Assembly (NCBI GenBank): GCA_963706385.1
Contig: OY970153.1
Span: 434,001-498,000 of the forward strand
Source: Poindextera sp963706385
GTDB lineage: Bacteria; Pseudomonadota; Alphaproteobacteria; Caulobacterales; Caulobacteraceae
Direction of reading: 5' to 3'
Length of the DNA: 64,000 bases
Positions 56,285-64,000 of the stretch are shown one piece after another (within the stretch, counting starts at the first letter, position 1; each line of letters starts with the position of its first letter). Made by a program: the position numbers and the translations under genes. Below the pieces are notes generated by a model. It did no database searches and was not told where the DNA came from. It saw only the letters and a list, made by a program, of their open reading frames with translations.

Positions 56285-56725
56285 TTAGGCCGGGGGCGTT
56301 TCGTCGGGCCAGAGCGTGCGAATGGCCGAGGGAAGCTCTGTTTTGACCTTCTCCATCGCGCCGCCCCGCATCTGCGACCACAGGACCGCGATCACATTCC
56401 GCGTTACGGTCTCCGGATCGACCGGGAAATCGGGCGGTAGAGCGGTCTCCACGGCCTCGATGAAGGCTTGCGCGGTATGCGAGCGCACCGGCGTGTCGGC
56501 CGGCCGCCAAGCCTCGACGAACACACCGCGCAGGAGCAGCGGCAGTTGCGCGGCGAGGCGCATGGCCCCGTCGGGCGCCAGCCGATCACGCAAGGCGTGC
56601 ATCACCGCCCGCATGGCCCCATAGGCTTGATGGCGGTCGCAGGGCGAGAGTTCGTGCTCCAGCGCCTTCAGCCACAGGTTGGTCTCACTGACGGTGGTGT
56701 CGAAGACGGCAAGTCCGGTGCTCAT
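56285..56725 (-). CDS. DUF2267 family protein
   Basis: A 146-residue helical protein matching DUF2267: FDTTVSETNLWLKALEHELS, QAYGAMRAVMHALRDRLAPD, AAQLPLLLRGVFVEAW and VTRNVIAVLWSQM. Common near stress and universal-stress-protein genes in alphaproteobacteria; function unknown. Starts at ATG 56725. The near-consensus box at 56784 is 58 bases upstream. Confidence 0.88.
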   Translation of the reverse strand: MSTGLAVFDTTVSETNLWLKALEHELSPCDRHQAYGAMRAVMHALRDRLAPDGAMRLAAQLPLLLRGVFVEAWRPADTPVRSHTAQAFIEAVETALPPDFPVDPETVTRNVIAVLWSQMRGGAMEKVKTELPSAIRTLWPDETPPA

Positions 56726-56783
56726 TGGTCACCTCCTTGTAAGACCGCGGTGCTGCATCCAGCGCCGCCGCCGCGCTTTGATC

Positions 56784-56797
56784 TCGATTAAATTCAA
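56784..56797 (-). promoter_or_regulatory. FNR/FixK-like box upstream of DUF2267
   Basis: TCGATTAAATTCAA is one mismatch from TTGA-N6-TCAA and lies 58 bases before ATG 56725 on the minus strand. Confidence 0.5.
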
Positions 56798-56825
56798 CCC
56801 TGACCGCGACGATAAAGGGCGCGAC

Positions 56826-56839
56826 TTGACCTTGCTCAA
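56826..56839 (+). promoter_or_regulatory. FNR/FixK box upstream of the GYD-domain gene
   Basis: TTGACCTTGCTCAA, exact TTGA-N6-TCAA, 56 bases before ATG 56896. With the box at 56784 it covers a divergent promoter pair. Confidence 0.6.
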
Positions 56840-56895
56840 TGCGTGACACTCGGCCGTGGTCTTGCATCCTCGGGACCATCGGATCGGAGGTGCCA

Positions 56896-57210
56896 ATGTC
56901 GACCTTCATCATGCTAACCCGCCTGAGTCACGAGGGCCTGCGGTCTCCGAGCTCCTTGGAGGAGCTGAGCCGCCAAGTCGCCGATCGCGTTCGCAGCGAT
57001 TGCCCGGGTGTCGAGTGGAAGGCCAACTACGTGGTGCTCGGCCCGGCGGACTATCTCGACATCTTCACGGCGCCCGACGTCGAGGCGGCCATGAGGGTCG
57101 CCACGGTCATTCGCACGTTCGGCCACGCCACGACCGAGATCTGGGGGGCGACTGAGTGGAGCCGGTACGTAGACCTCGTGCGCTACCTTCCCCCAGAGCT
57201 TGTCCCGTAA
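56896..57210 (+). CDS. GYD-domain protein
   Basis: A 104-residue GYD-type protein: MSTFIMLTRLSHEGLRSPSS, VEWKANYVVLGPADYLDIFT, and VIRTFGHATTEIWGATEW. The glycine-tyrosine-aspartate motif is replaced by GPADY here. These small ferredoxin-like-fold proteins have no proven role. GGAGG lies six bases before ATG 56896. Last gene of the FNR/FixK island on the right. Confidence 0.82.
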   Translation: MSTFIMLTRLSHEGLRSPSSLEELSRQVADRVRSDCPGVEWKANYVVLGPADYLDIFTAPDVEAAMRVATVIRTFGHATTEIWGATEWSRYVDLVRYLPPELVP

Positions 57211-57347
57211 CGGCGAACGGCGGGGGACCGCCTGCGGCGCCAGTCGAGAGCTTGTTTCTGGCCCAGAGGGCTTGCCATCCCGGCGGTCTCGGCAGCCTTT
57301 GCGCGCGCCTCCATGAGGGTGATCTCGGGATACGGTCCTAGATCACG

Positions 57348-57378
57348 ATGATTTTGGATTGAATCAATCCAAAATCAT
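57348..57378. repeat. Perfect 15-bp inverted repeat
   Basis: ATGATTTTGGATTGA (57348-57362), one central A, then its exact reverse complement (57364-57378). AT-rich, without a T-run, so an operator or part of a repeat rather than a terminator. Confidence 0.75.
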
Positions 57379-57404
57379 GAACGTGATCGATTCTAATGAC
57401 TTAG

Positions 57405-57450
57405 AGCGAGATCAATGCGGAAAACCGGTGTCCGCTTTTCCGCATCCCGC
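57405..57450. repeat. REP-like hairpin element
   Basis: Arms TGCGGAAAA (57416-57424) and TTTTCCGCA (57436-57444) around an 11-base loop, with AGCG and CGCT outside. The motif GCGGAAAACCGG...TTTTCCGCATCCCGC matches my memory of a palindromic intergenic repeat common in Bradyrhizobium and Methylobacterium. Confidence 0.5.
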
Positions 57451-57619
57451 TTTAGGCCCATTGTCCTGGCCCGCTTGACGAACATGCGCCGAAACAGCCA
57501 TGAGCATGCGCGCGACGGCGGCGGCGCGACGCTCAGATACAGAGGCCGCCGCCATTCCTTCGACAGGACGATCCACAAGGCCGGCGAGCCGGCCTCGACG
57601 AGATGTGAGAGGACATCGC

Positions 57620-58804
57620 TTGAACAGTTTCCATCCGCCCCGCCGGATCCTGATGGGGCCCGGCCCGTCCGACGTCAGTCCCCGGGTGCTCGAGGCCTTG
57701 TCGCGCCCGACCATCGGCCACCTCGATCCGGCGTTCCAGGGCCTGATGGAGGAGATCAAGGCGGCGCTGGGGCGGGTGATGAACGCGCCGGGCTACGCCT
57801 GCCTGCCGCTGCCGGCGCCCGGCACCGCGGGCATGGAGGCGGCGATCATGAACCTGCTCGAACCGGGCGATGTGGCGGTGATCGCGGTCAACGGCCAGTT
57901 CGGCGAGCGGATGGTCGACATGGCGGGACGCGCGGACGCCGAGGTGGTCCGGGTCGATCATCCCTGGGGCGAGCCGGTCGATCCTGGCAAGGTCGAGGCC
58001 GCGCTCAAGGGCCGCGGGGCCAAGCTTCTGGGCCTGGTCCACGCCGAGACCTCGACCGGGGCGCTGAGCGATCCCGGCCCGCTGTGCGCCCTGGCGCGCG
58101 CGCACGGGGCGCTGAGCGTGGTGGACTGCGTCACCTCGCTGGGTGGGGTGGCCGTGGACGCCGCCGGCTGGGACGCCGACGTGGTCTATTCCGGCACCCA
58201 GAAGTGCCTTTCGGCGCCGCCGGGCCTGTCGCCCTTCGCCATGAGCCCGCGCGCCCGCGCCGCCGTCGCCGCGCGCAAGGAGAAGGTGCGCAACTGGCTC
58301 TTGGATATGGGCCTGATCATGAGCTACTGGGGCGGCGAGGGCGGGCGCACCTATCACCACACCGCCCCGATCAACGCGCTCTACGGTTTGCACGAGGCGC
58401 TGGTCATGCTGGAGGCGGAAGGGTTGGCCGCCGCCCACGCCCGCCACCGCAAGGTCCATCTGGCCCTGGTCGCCGGACTGGAGGCCGCCGGGCTGAAGCT
58501 TTTGGTGGCGCCGGGCCATCGGCTGCCCCAACTCAACGCCGTGCGCGTCCCGGACGGCGTCGACGAGGCGGCCGTGCGCGCGCGCATGCTGGCGAACTAC
58601 GGCCTGGAGATCGGCGCCGGCCTTGGCCCCCTGAAGGGCCGGATCTGGCGCATCGGCCTGATGGGCTCTTCGGCGAGCCCCTGGCATGTGCGCCTGTGCC
58701 TGACCGCGCTGAGCGAGGCCCTGGCGGCGCAAAACTATCCCGACGTCGGCAAGGCCGCGCTGGCGGCGGCGGAAGCGGCATTGACCGGGGCGACGGCCGC
58801 CTAG
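57620..58804 (+). CDS. Alanine/serine-glyoxylate aminotransferase family protein
   Basis: A 394-residue class V PLP aminotransferase: RILMGPGPSDVSPRVLEALS, HLDPAFQGLMEEIKAAL, LVHAETSTGAL, VVDCVTSLGG, the PLP Lys in VVYSGTQKCLSAPPGL, and YHHTAPINALYGLHEAL. It transfers amino groups from alanine or serine to glyoxylate. Start is TTG 57620, six bases behind GAGAGGA; the in-frame extension upstream is not conserved. Confidence 0.9.
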   Translation: MNSFHPPRRILMGPGPSDVSPRVLEALSRPTIGHLDPAFQGLMEEIKAALGRVMNAPGYACLPLPAPGTAGMEAAIMNLLEPGDVAVIAVNGQFGERMVDMAGRADAEVVRVDHPWGEPVDPGKVEAALKGRGAKLLGLVHAETSTGALSDPGPLCALARAHGALSVVDCVTSLGGVAVDAAGWDADVVYSGTQKCLSAPPGLSPFAMSPRARAAVAARKEKVRNWLLDMGLIMSYWGGEGGRTYHHTAPINALYGLHEALVMLEAEGLAAAHARHRKVHLALVAGLEAAGLKLLVAPGHRLPQLNAVRVPDGVDEAAVRARMLANYGLEIGAGLGPLKGRIWRIGLMGSSASPWHVRLCLTALSEALAAQNYPDVGKAALAAAEAALTGATAA

Positions 58805-58881
58805 GCGAGGCAGCCTGACCGCTGGCCTCGGTCCGCGCGGGGCCGCATAAGACTTGAACAGCAAGAATGAGGAGACGCGCC

Positions 58882-59316
58882 GTGGCCGCAACCCTTTCGT
58901 CAGCCAAGCGGATCGAAATCAAGGAAGCGTGCGAGCGTATCGCCCTCGACTACTGCTTCTACGCCGACAATTCGCGGCCCGAGGATCTCGCCGCCCTGTT
59001 CGCCGAGGATGGGGAATTTCATCTGTTCGGCGAGGTTCACGTCGGGCCGGCCGGAGTGCTCAAGGGCCTGAGCGGGCGGGACGATCAGGTGGTCACGGTG
59101 CACAGCGTCTCGAATCACAGGATCGAGGTGGTCAGCGCGAGCGAGGCCCGTTCGAGCGCCTATGTGACGGTCTTTGTCGGCGACAAGTCCGTCCCGCCGC
59201 CCGCGGTCATCTCGCCGTTCCTGGTCGGGGTGTATCACGACACCTATCGCGAGACCGCCGCCGGCTGGCGCTTCGCGCGCCGGGCGTTCGAGCCGTTGAT
59301 CGCCAAGGCGATCTAG
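58882..59316 (+). CDS. SnoaL-like (NTF2-fold) protein
   Basis: A 144-residue NTF2-like protein: IKEACERIALDYCFYADNSR, LAALFAEDGEFHLFGE, VHSVSNHRIEVVSASEARSS and GWRFARRAFEPL. Many such proteins are isomerases or ring-hydroxylating dioxygenase beta subunits; this one is alone, so the activity is unknown. GTG 58882 follows AGGAG by eight bases; an ATG 15 bases earlier overlaps that ribosome site. Confidence 0.8.
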   Translation: MAATLSSAKRIEIKEACERIALDYCFYADNSRPEDLAALFAEDGEFHLFGEVHVGPAGVLKGLSGRDDQVVTVHSVSNHRIEVVSASEARSSAYVTVFVGDKSVPPPAVISPFLVGVYHDTYRETAAGWRFARRAFEPLIAKAI

Positions 59317-59323
59317 GGGTGAT

Positions 59324-59563
59324 CTAGGGGCGGATAGGGGTCGGCTCGCTGGCGGCGGGTCTGTCGTTGACGTCCTTGTCGGCGTCCGGCTTCAGGGCCG
59401 CCATGCCGGCGGGCGTGATCGTCCAGCCGGCGCGGGTGCGCTCGGCCAGGCCCAGGTCGGTCAGCGCCCGGGCGTCGGCGATGCTGATCCAGTCGACCTC
59501 CTCGCCGGCCTGTTTGCGCGCCAGATTGTCCAGCGCCGCCCGCTGCCCCTCGGTGAGGCGCAT
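59324..59563 (-). CDS. Small hypothetical protein (winged-helix-like)
   Basis: A 79-residue protein: MRLTEGQRAALDNLARKQAG, then IADARALTDLGLAERTRAGWTI, TPAGMAALKPD. The helix-helix-strand-G-W-x-x-T-P-x-G pattern resembles a winged helix without DNA-binding annotation. It starts directly at the base before the stop of the 37-residue gene and is likely cotranscribed with it. Confidence 0.6.
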   Translation of the reverse strand: MRLTEGQRAALDNLARKQAGEEVDWISIADARALTDLGLAERTRAGWTITPAGMAALKPDADKDVNDRPAASEPTPIRP

Positions 59564-59677
59564 CTATTTCTTTTTGGACGGGGGGGTGAGGAACGAGGGT
59601 CCCGCCGGGGCGGGTTTCGGCTTCTCCGCCTTGGGTTTGCGGATCTCGCGATTGCTTTTTTTCTGACCTTTGGCCAT
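59564..59677 (-). CDS. Conserved 37-residue basic protein
   Basis: MAKGQKKSNREIRKPKAEKP opens a Lys/Pro-rich tail ending PPSKKK. I recognise the MAKGQ-x-x-SNRE-x-x-KPK pattern from many proteobacterial genomes; function unknown, probably nucleic-acid or ribosome associated. Its stop abuts the start of the 79-residue gene. An in-frame upstream extension is not conserved. Confidence 0.7.
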   Translation of the reverse strand: MAKGQKKSNREIRKPKAEKPKPAPAGPSFLTPPSKKK

Positions 59678-59777
59678 GGCGGCCTTTCTGCCTGCCGGGA
59701 ACGCCGCGAATCGCGGGTCCTGCCGGCCGCTGTGGGCGCCGTCGCTGGCCGCCTGGCCGACGACGACGCAAGGCTTT

Positions 59778-60917
59778 CTAGCACGGATGGGCGTCACGCC
59801 GCGCATGTTTCGGCGCTGGACCGGGCCAGCGCTCCAGCCAGGCCTCGACCGGCCGCTGGATCAGGTGGTGGGCGCCGATCGCCGCGATCATGATCACCGG
59901 GAACACCCCGAACCAGGCGGCCCAGGCGAGCGCGCCGCTCGGTTGGCCGAACAGCCGTTCGATGGCGTGGAAATAGACGATGTCGACCGGCAGATAGACC
60001 AGATACATCGCCCGCGCGATCCGCCCGAGGTAGCCCATCACCGGGCCGGCCAGCGCCGGCCGCTCGCCCTTCGCGGTCTCGGCCAGGCCGAAAACCAGCG
60101 CGCCAAAGGCGGGAAACAGGGCAAGGTCGCTCAGTCGCATGAGGGCGGCCGCGACGATCCAGGCGCCGGCGAGCGCGGCTAGCGTCCCGCCCCAGCCCCC
60201 CGGAAGGTCCCGCTCGCGCCCCAGCCGATAGAGGCCGGCGCCGAACAGGAAGGCGGGAATCGTCTGCACGGCGCCGATCTGGGCGGTCATGTCGGTGAAC
60301 AGAACCCCCCGCGCCGCCGCGATCTGGAACAGGACGGCGAACAGAGCCATCGGCGCGATCGCCGCCGCGAACGGTCCGCGCCAGAGTTTCAAGGCCAGCC
60401 AGGCGGTCAGCGGAAAGACGATATAGGCGAACCATTCGGCCGAGATCAGCCAGGACGGGAAGTTCCAGCTCACCGTCGGCTCGGCGCCCCAGGCCTGGAT
60501 CAACAACAGGTTCGAGACCAAGCCGTGCAGGCTCGCCACGCCGTGCGGGTAGCTGACGCCCGCCGCGCCGGCCACGGCCATCAGCACCACCATCACCGCG
60601 ATCATCGCCAGATGCAACGGATAGATCTCCACCAGCCGGGACCAGAGAAAGCGGCCATAATGAAATGTTTTGGCCGTGGCGGCGCGGGCGTAGAGGCGTG
60701 TCGTGGCGAAGCCGGCGGCGACGAAGAACAGCTCGGCGCCCAGATAGCCCTTGAACACCAGGCCGCTGTGATCGCCGGCGCGCAGGCCGAGGTGGAAGCG
60801 GAACTGATTGAGCGCCACCCAGGCGAGCGCGAGGAATTGCAGCCCGATCAGCGGGGCGATCGTGGTTGGATATCGATCTCCCTGGCGGAGATCTGGCGTG
60901 AGTGGCTCGGGCCGCAC
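59778..60917 (-). CDS. Acyltransferase 3 family membrane protein
   Basis: A 379-residue polytopic protein of the acyltransferase-3 family: LIGLQFLALAWVALNQF, GYLGAELFFVAAGFATTRLY, FLWSRLVEIYPLHLA and SWNFPSWLISAEWFAYIVFP, with about ten membrane segments. Such enzymes O-acetylate surface sugars. The usual R/H catalytic pair (G-x-R-x-x-A-x-x-V...H) at the start is replaced by GLQFLALAWV, so activity may be altered. GTG 60917 after GGATGGA is the best start; upstream codons are unlikely. Confidence 0.8.
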   Translation of the reverse strand: MRPEPLTPDLRQGDRYPTTIAPLIGLQFLALAWVALNQFRFHLGLRAGDHSGLVFKGYLGAELFFVAAGFATTRLYARAATAKTFHYGRFLWSRLVEIYPLHLAMIAVMVVLMAVAGAAGVSYPHGVASLHGLVSNLLLIQAWGAEPTVSWNFPSWLISAEWFAYIVFPLTAWLALKLWRGPFAAAIAPMALFAVLFQIAAARGVLFTDMTAQIGAVQTIPAFLFGAGLYRLGRERDLPGGWGGTLAALAGAWIVAAALMRLSDLALFPAFGALVFGLAETAKGERPALAGPVMGYLGRIARAMYLVYLPVDIVYFHAIERLFGQPSGALAWAAWFGVFPVIMIAAIGAHHLIQRPVEAWLERWPGPAPKHARRDAHPC

Positions 60918-61069
60918 GATCCATCCCGTTATGGCGCAATCGCGCCGGTCCGCGCAGGAATCGCGCCGCGATCTCCCCTGGCGGGTGTGAGGTTCGACGC
61001 GCGCCGCCCGCATCGTTATGCTGGCTTCAACTCGTCCCGCCCGCGCATTGAGCTTGACCAGAGACCGCC
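60918..61069. other. Intergenic region before pyrH
   Basis: About 150 bases between the divergent acyltransferase and pyrH genes; must contain the promoter of the pyrH-frr-uppS-cdsA operon. No conspicuous motif. Confidence 0.4.
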
Positions 61070-61861
61070 ATGGCTTCCCAGATCATCTCGTCGGCAAACG
61101 CCTCCGCCCGCGCGAGCCGCCCCGCCCAGCCGGCGGCGCGCTACCGGCGGGTGCTCTTGAAGGTCTCGGGCGAGGTCTTGATGGGCGAAGCCGCCTTTGG
61201 CATCGACATGGCCACGGTCGCGGCGGTGGCGGCCGATATCGCCGAGGTCGCCAACCAGGGGGTCGAGGTCTGCCTGGTGATCGGCGGCGGCAACATCTTC
61301 CGCGGCCTGTCGATGGCGGGGCAAGGCATGGAGCGGGCCAGCGCCGACTACATGGGCATGCTGGCCACGGTGATGAACGCCCTGGCCATGCAGAGCGCGC
61401 TGGAGAAGATCGGGGTCCAGACCCGGGTCCAGTCGGCCATCCCGATGGATGCGGTGTGCGAGCCCTACATCCGCCGGCGCGCCCAGCGACATCTGGAAAA
61501 GGGCCGGGTGGTGATCTTCGCGGCCGGGACCGGCAATCCCTATTTCACCACCGACACCGCCGCGGCCCTGCGCGCCGCCGAGATGGGCTGCGAAGCCCTG
61601 TTCAAGGGCACCAGCGTCGATGGGGTCTACACCGCCGACCCGAAGCAGGACCCGACGGCGGAACGCTACGAGCGGCTGAGTTATCTTGAAGTGCTCGCCC
61701 AGGACCTTCGGGTGATGGACGCCTCGGCGATCAGCCTGATGCGCGAGAGCGACATTCCCATCGTCGTCTTCTCCATCCGCCATCGGGGCGCCTTCCTCAA
61801 TGTGTTGAGGGGCGAGGGCCTCCACACCGTGATCGGCAAAGAGCGTCACGAGAAAGACTGA
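61070..61861 (+). CDS. pyrH: UMP kinase
   Basis: A 263-residue UMP kinase of the amino-acid-kinase fold: RVLLKVSGEVLMG, VIGGGNIFRG, DYMGMLATVMNALAMQSAL, FAAGTGNPYFTTDTAAALRA and FKGTSVDGVYTADPK. Phosphorylates UMP to UDP for RNA and sugar-nucleotide pools. First gene of the classical operon; frr starts 12 bases behind it. The N-terminal 25 residues are a non-conserved Ala/Ser extension. Confidence 0.97.
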   Translation: MASQIISSANASARASRPAQPAARYRRVLLKVSGEVLMGEAAFGIDMATVAAVAADIAEVANQGVEVCLVIGGGNIFRGLSMAGQGMERASADYMGMLATVMNALAMQSALEKIGVQTRVQSAIPMDAVCEPYIRRRAQRHLEKGRVVIFAAGTGNPYFTTDTAAALRAAEMGCEALFKGTSVDGVYTADPKQDPTAERYERLSYLEVLAQDLRVMDASAISLMRESDIPIVVFSIRHRGAFLNVLRGEGLHTVIGKERHEKD

Positions 61862-61873
61862 GGAGCAGAGCCC

Positions 61874-62440
61874 ATGGCCGCAGCCGAAAAGCCAGTCTTG
61901 GCCCGCTATCGGGAACGCATGGACAAGTCCGTCGCCGCGCTGAAGGAAGAGTTCCATTCCCTGCGCACCGGCCGCGCCTCCGCGGGGCTTCTCGACCAGG
62001 TGATGGTCGAGGCCTATGGCGCGAATTCGCCGATCACCCAGCTCGCCAGCGTCAGCGTGCCCGATCCGCGATCGATCACCGTCAGCGTCTGGGACCGCGG
62101 CCTGGTGGTCTCGGTGGAAAAGGCGATCCGCAACGCCGGGCTCGGCTTCAATCCGGTCGTCGAGGGCCAGAACCTGCGCGTGCCGATTCCCCCGCTGACC
62201 GAGGAGCGGCGCAAGGAGTTGGCCAAGCTGGCCGGCAAATACGCCGAGACCCAGCGGATTTCGGTCCGCAACGTGCGCCGCGACGCCAACGACGACCTCA
62301 AGAAGGCCGAAAAGGAAGGCGTCATCAGCCAGGACGAGCTAAAACGAATGACCGACGAGGTGCAAAAGCTCACCGATGAGGCGATCAAGCGCATCGACGA
62401 GGCCTTGAAAACCAAAGAGCATGAGATCATGCAGGTTTGA
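61874..62440 (+). CDS. frr: Ribosome recycling factor
   Basis: A 188-residue RRF with the tRNA-mimic helices (MDKSVAALKEEFHSLRTGRA), LDQVMVEAYGANSPITQLAS and the C-terminal VRRDANDDLKKAEKEGVISQ. It splits post-termination ribosomes with EF-G. Good AGGAG before the ATG. Same operon as pyrH. Confidence 0.97.
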   Translation: MAAAEKPVLARYRERMDKSVAALKEEFHSLRTGRASAGLLDQVMVEAYGANSPITQLASVSVPDPRSITVSVWDRGLVVSVEKAIRNAGLGFNPVVEGQNLRVPIPPLTEERRKELAKLAGKYAETQRISVRNVRRDANDDLKKAEKEGVISQDELKRMTDEVQKLTDEAIKRIDEALKTKEHEIMQV

Positions 62441-62486
62441 TGGGCGGGCGGCCACATCGCGGCGTTGGTAAGAGGAATTTTTGCGC

Positions 62487-63257
62487 ATGTCGCCGACTTC
62501 GGGGCTGAGGCCGCTCGCGCGATCGGACACCATCGCCCCGCGCCTGCACGTCGCCATCATCATGGACGGCAACGGCCGCTGGGCGAAGGCGCGCGGCAAG
62601 CCGCGGGTGTTCGGCCACCGAGCGGGCGTCGCGGCGCTGCGGCGCACGGTCGAAGCCGCTCCGGCTCTGGGCGTCGGGAGCCTGACCGTATTTGGCTTTT
62701 CCACCGAGAACTGGAGCCGCCCGGCGCAGGAGGTGTCGGAACTGATGAGCTTGCCCAAGCTCTATTTCGAAAGCGACCTCGTCAGATTGCGCGGCGAGGG
62801 TGTGCGCGTTCGGGTGATCGGCCGGCGCGCCGGCCTGTCGGGCGACCTCTTGGCGATGATCGACGAGGCCGAGACCACCACCGCGTCCAACAACCGGTTC
62901 CATCTGCAGGTCGCCTTCAACTATGGCGGACGGGCCGACATCGCCGACGCCGCCCGCCGGCTGGCCGACGCCGTCCGCGAGGGGCGGTTGGATCCGTCCG
63001 CGATCGACGAGGCGGCTTTCGAGGCCCGGCTGTCCACGGCCGAGCATCCGGCGCCGGACCTGATCATCCGGACCAGCGGAGAGCGGCGGCTGTCCAATTT
63101 CCTGCTGTGGGAGACCGCCTACGCCGAGCTGGTCTTCCAGGACGTGCTGTGGCCCGACTATGGTTCGGTCCATCTGGCGGCCGCGCTCGAAGAGTTCCGC
63201 GGGCGCGAACGGCGCTATGGCGGAGCCGACGTCGATGACGTCCTTGCGACCGGCTAG
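62487..63257 (+). CDS. uppS: Undecaprenyl diphosphate synthase
   Basis: A 256-residue cis-prenyltransferase: VAIIMDGNGRWAKARG (catalytic Asp), GHRAGVAALRRTVEAA, TVFGFSTENWSRP, VAFNYGGRADIADAA, DLIIRTSGERRLSNFLLWETAYAE is split over the active-site Arg/Ser. It makes the C55 carrier needed for peptidoglycan and for the holdfast pathway. ATG 62487 is used; TTG 62481 is the alternative. Overlaps cdsA by 23 bases. Confidence 0.95.
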   Translation: MSPTSGLRPLARSDTIAPRLHVAIIMDGNGRWAKARGKPRVFGHRAGVAALRRTVEAAPALGVGSLTVFGFSTENWSRPAQEVSELMSLPKLYFESDLVRLRGEGVRVRVIGRRAGLSGDLLAMIDEAETTTASNNRFHLQVAFNYGGRADIADAARRLADAVREGRLDPSAIDEAAFEARLSTAEHPAPDLIIRTSGERRLSNFLLWETAYAELVFQDVLWPDYGSVHLAAALEEFRGRERRYGGADVDDVLATG

Positions 63258-64000
63258 GCGGTTCGGCTGGGACAACCTCGCGGTTCGGGTGGCCTCGGCG
63301 GCCGTGCTGGCGCCATCGGTCGTCCTGGCGACCTATTGGACCGTGTTCTTCCTTCCGATGGTGGCGGTGGCGGTGGCCTTGCTGGCGATCGAATGGGGCC
63401 AGATGAGCGCGCCGCGCGCGCCGGTCAGGGTCGCGGTGACAACGACGGGTGTGGTGCTGGTTGCTGTGTTCGCCGCCTACGCCGGCCGGGTCGCCTGGGC
63501 CTGGTTGCTCACGCTGATCGGTGCGGCGGCGGCGGCCTATGTGGCGCGCAACGTCTCGCAACGACGCCGGGACGCCAGTTTCGGGGTGATCTACATCGCC
63601 GCGCCGTGCCTGGCCCTGACTTGGCTGCGCGCGACGCCGCAAGGATTTCGCTGGACCGTGCTATTGTTCGCCGTCACCTGGTCGGCGGATATCTTCGCCT
63701 TTCTCGTCGGCGGCGCGCTGAAAGGACCCAAGCTTTGGCCGCGATTCTCGCCTAACAAGACCTGGTCTGGGTTCGCGGGCGGCTTGATCGGGGCGATGGT
63801 ATCGGCGATGGGGGTCGTGGCGGTGACGAAGATGAGCCCGAGCCTGGCCGCCGCGGCGTTGATCGGTCTGGGCGGCGGCTTGGCCACCATGGCCGGCGAT
63901 CTTTGGGAGTCGATGTTGAAACGGCGGTTTGGAGTGAAGGATTCGGGCGATCTGATCCCCGGTCACGGCGGGCTCTTGGATCGGGTCGACGGGTTGATGT
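63235..64000 (+). CDS. cdsA: Phosphatidate cytidylyltransferase, partial
   Basis: From ATG 63235 the frame is open to the window end (255 codons). It is polytopic with SPNKTWSGFAGGLIG and the CdsA signature SMLKRRFGVKDSGDLIPGHG near the end. It makes CDP-diacylglycerol from phosphatidate and CTP. Operon order after uppS is as in Caulobacter. Only a few residues are missing. Confidence 0.95.
   Translation, partial: MTSLRPARRFGWDNLAVRVASAAVLAPSVVLATYWTVFFLPMVAVAVALLAIEWGQMSAPRAPVRVAVTTTGVVLVAVFAAYAGRVAWAWLLTLIGAAAAAYVARNVSQRRRDASFGVIYIAAPCLALTWLRATPQGFRWTVLLFAVTWSADIFAFLVGGALKGPKLWPRFSPNKTWSGFAGGLIGAMVSAMGVVAVTKMSPSLAAAALIGLGGGLATMAGDLWESMLKRRFGVKDSGDLIPGHGGLLDRVDGLM

Larger units (their letters stand above)
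57211..57619. other. Right edge of the island, palindromic repeats, no gene
   Basis: About 410 bases between the GYD gene and the aminotransferase. It holds a perfect inverted repeat (57348-57378) and a second hairpin (57416-57444) that together resemble a dispersed intergenic element common in Rhizobiales. Open frames run through but have no ribosome sites. Confidence 0.55.

Overview
This is a GC-rich chromosomal segment from an alphaproteobacterium of the Caulobacterales, probably Phenylobacterium or Caulobacter. The grounds are the divK-pleD cell-cycle pair, a complete holdfast (hfs) polysaccharide cluster, and core operons in the order usual for that order (dprA-plsY, pyrC'-pyrB, gatCAB, pyrH-frr-uppS-cdsA). 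Both window edges cut genes: a HAD-like protein on the left and cdsA on the right.

Layout. 0-10.6 kb is core: divK, pleD, rpmG, a frameshifted acyltransferase, two coupled NUDIX genes, rnr and topA. 10.6-12.1 kb holds an AT-richer insert that looks like a polymorphic-toxin gene with a small membrane protein behind it. 12.1-17.4 kb is a minus-strand run: ruvX, pyrB, a LOG-family gene (frameshifted), a catalytically dead dihydroorotase, plsY and dprA. 17.4-22.1 kb carries gatC, gatA and gatB with small secreted proteins. 22.1-33.2 kb is the holdfast locus: hfsD on the minus strand, a frameshifted reductase, hfsA-hfsB-hfsC on the plus strand, an embedded parDE toxin-antitoxin pair, then hfsE-hfsF-hfsG-hfsH on the minus strand. 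A tRNA-Ser(GCT) follows at 33.5 kb.

33.7-57.3 kb is an accessory stress island. It encodes a nitroreductase, small envelope proteins, PolX, a ribosome-hibernation/cold-shock fusion, a phosphoribosyltransferase, an Mth938-like protein, a fused ACP/acyl-AMP-ligase/acyltransferase, a CapA phosphoesterase, archease-RtcB RNA repair, an RMD1 protein, a BON protein, and an operon of acyl-CoA synthetase, fused 2-oxoacid dehydrogenase E1, E2 and ACP. Eight exact TTGA-N6-TCAA sites and four one-mismatch sites, the signature of FNR/FixK regulators, lie in its intergenic regions, five of them 56-58 bases before a start codon. I read the island as a low-oxygen dormancy and repair regulon whose regulator is encoded elsewhere. 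57.6-64 kb returns to housekeeping: an aminotransferase, small proteins, an acyltransferase, then pyrH-frr-uppS-cdsA.

Three genes carry single-base frameshifts. Two of them have the same extra adenine in the same context, turning an expected TCGACTCG into TCGAACTCG. That is a GANTC (CcrM methylation) site, so methylation-linked sequencing error is a serious possibility.
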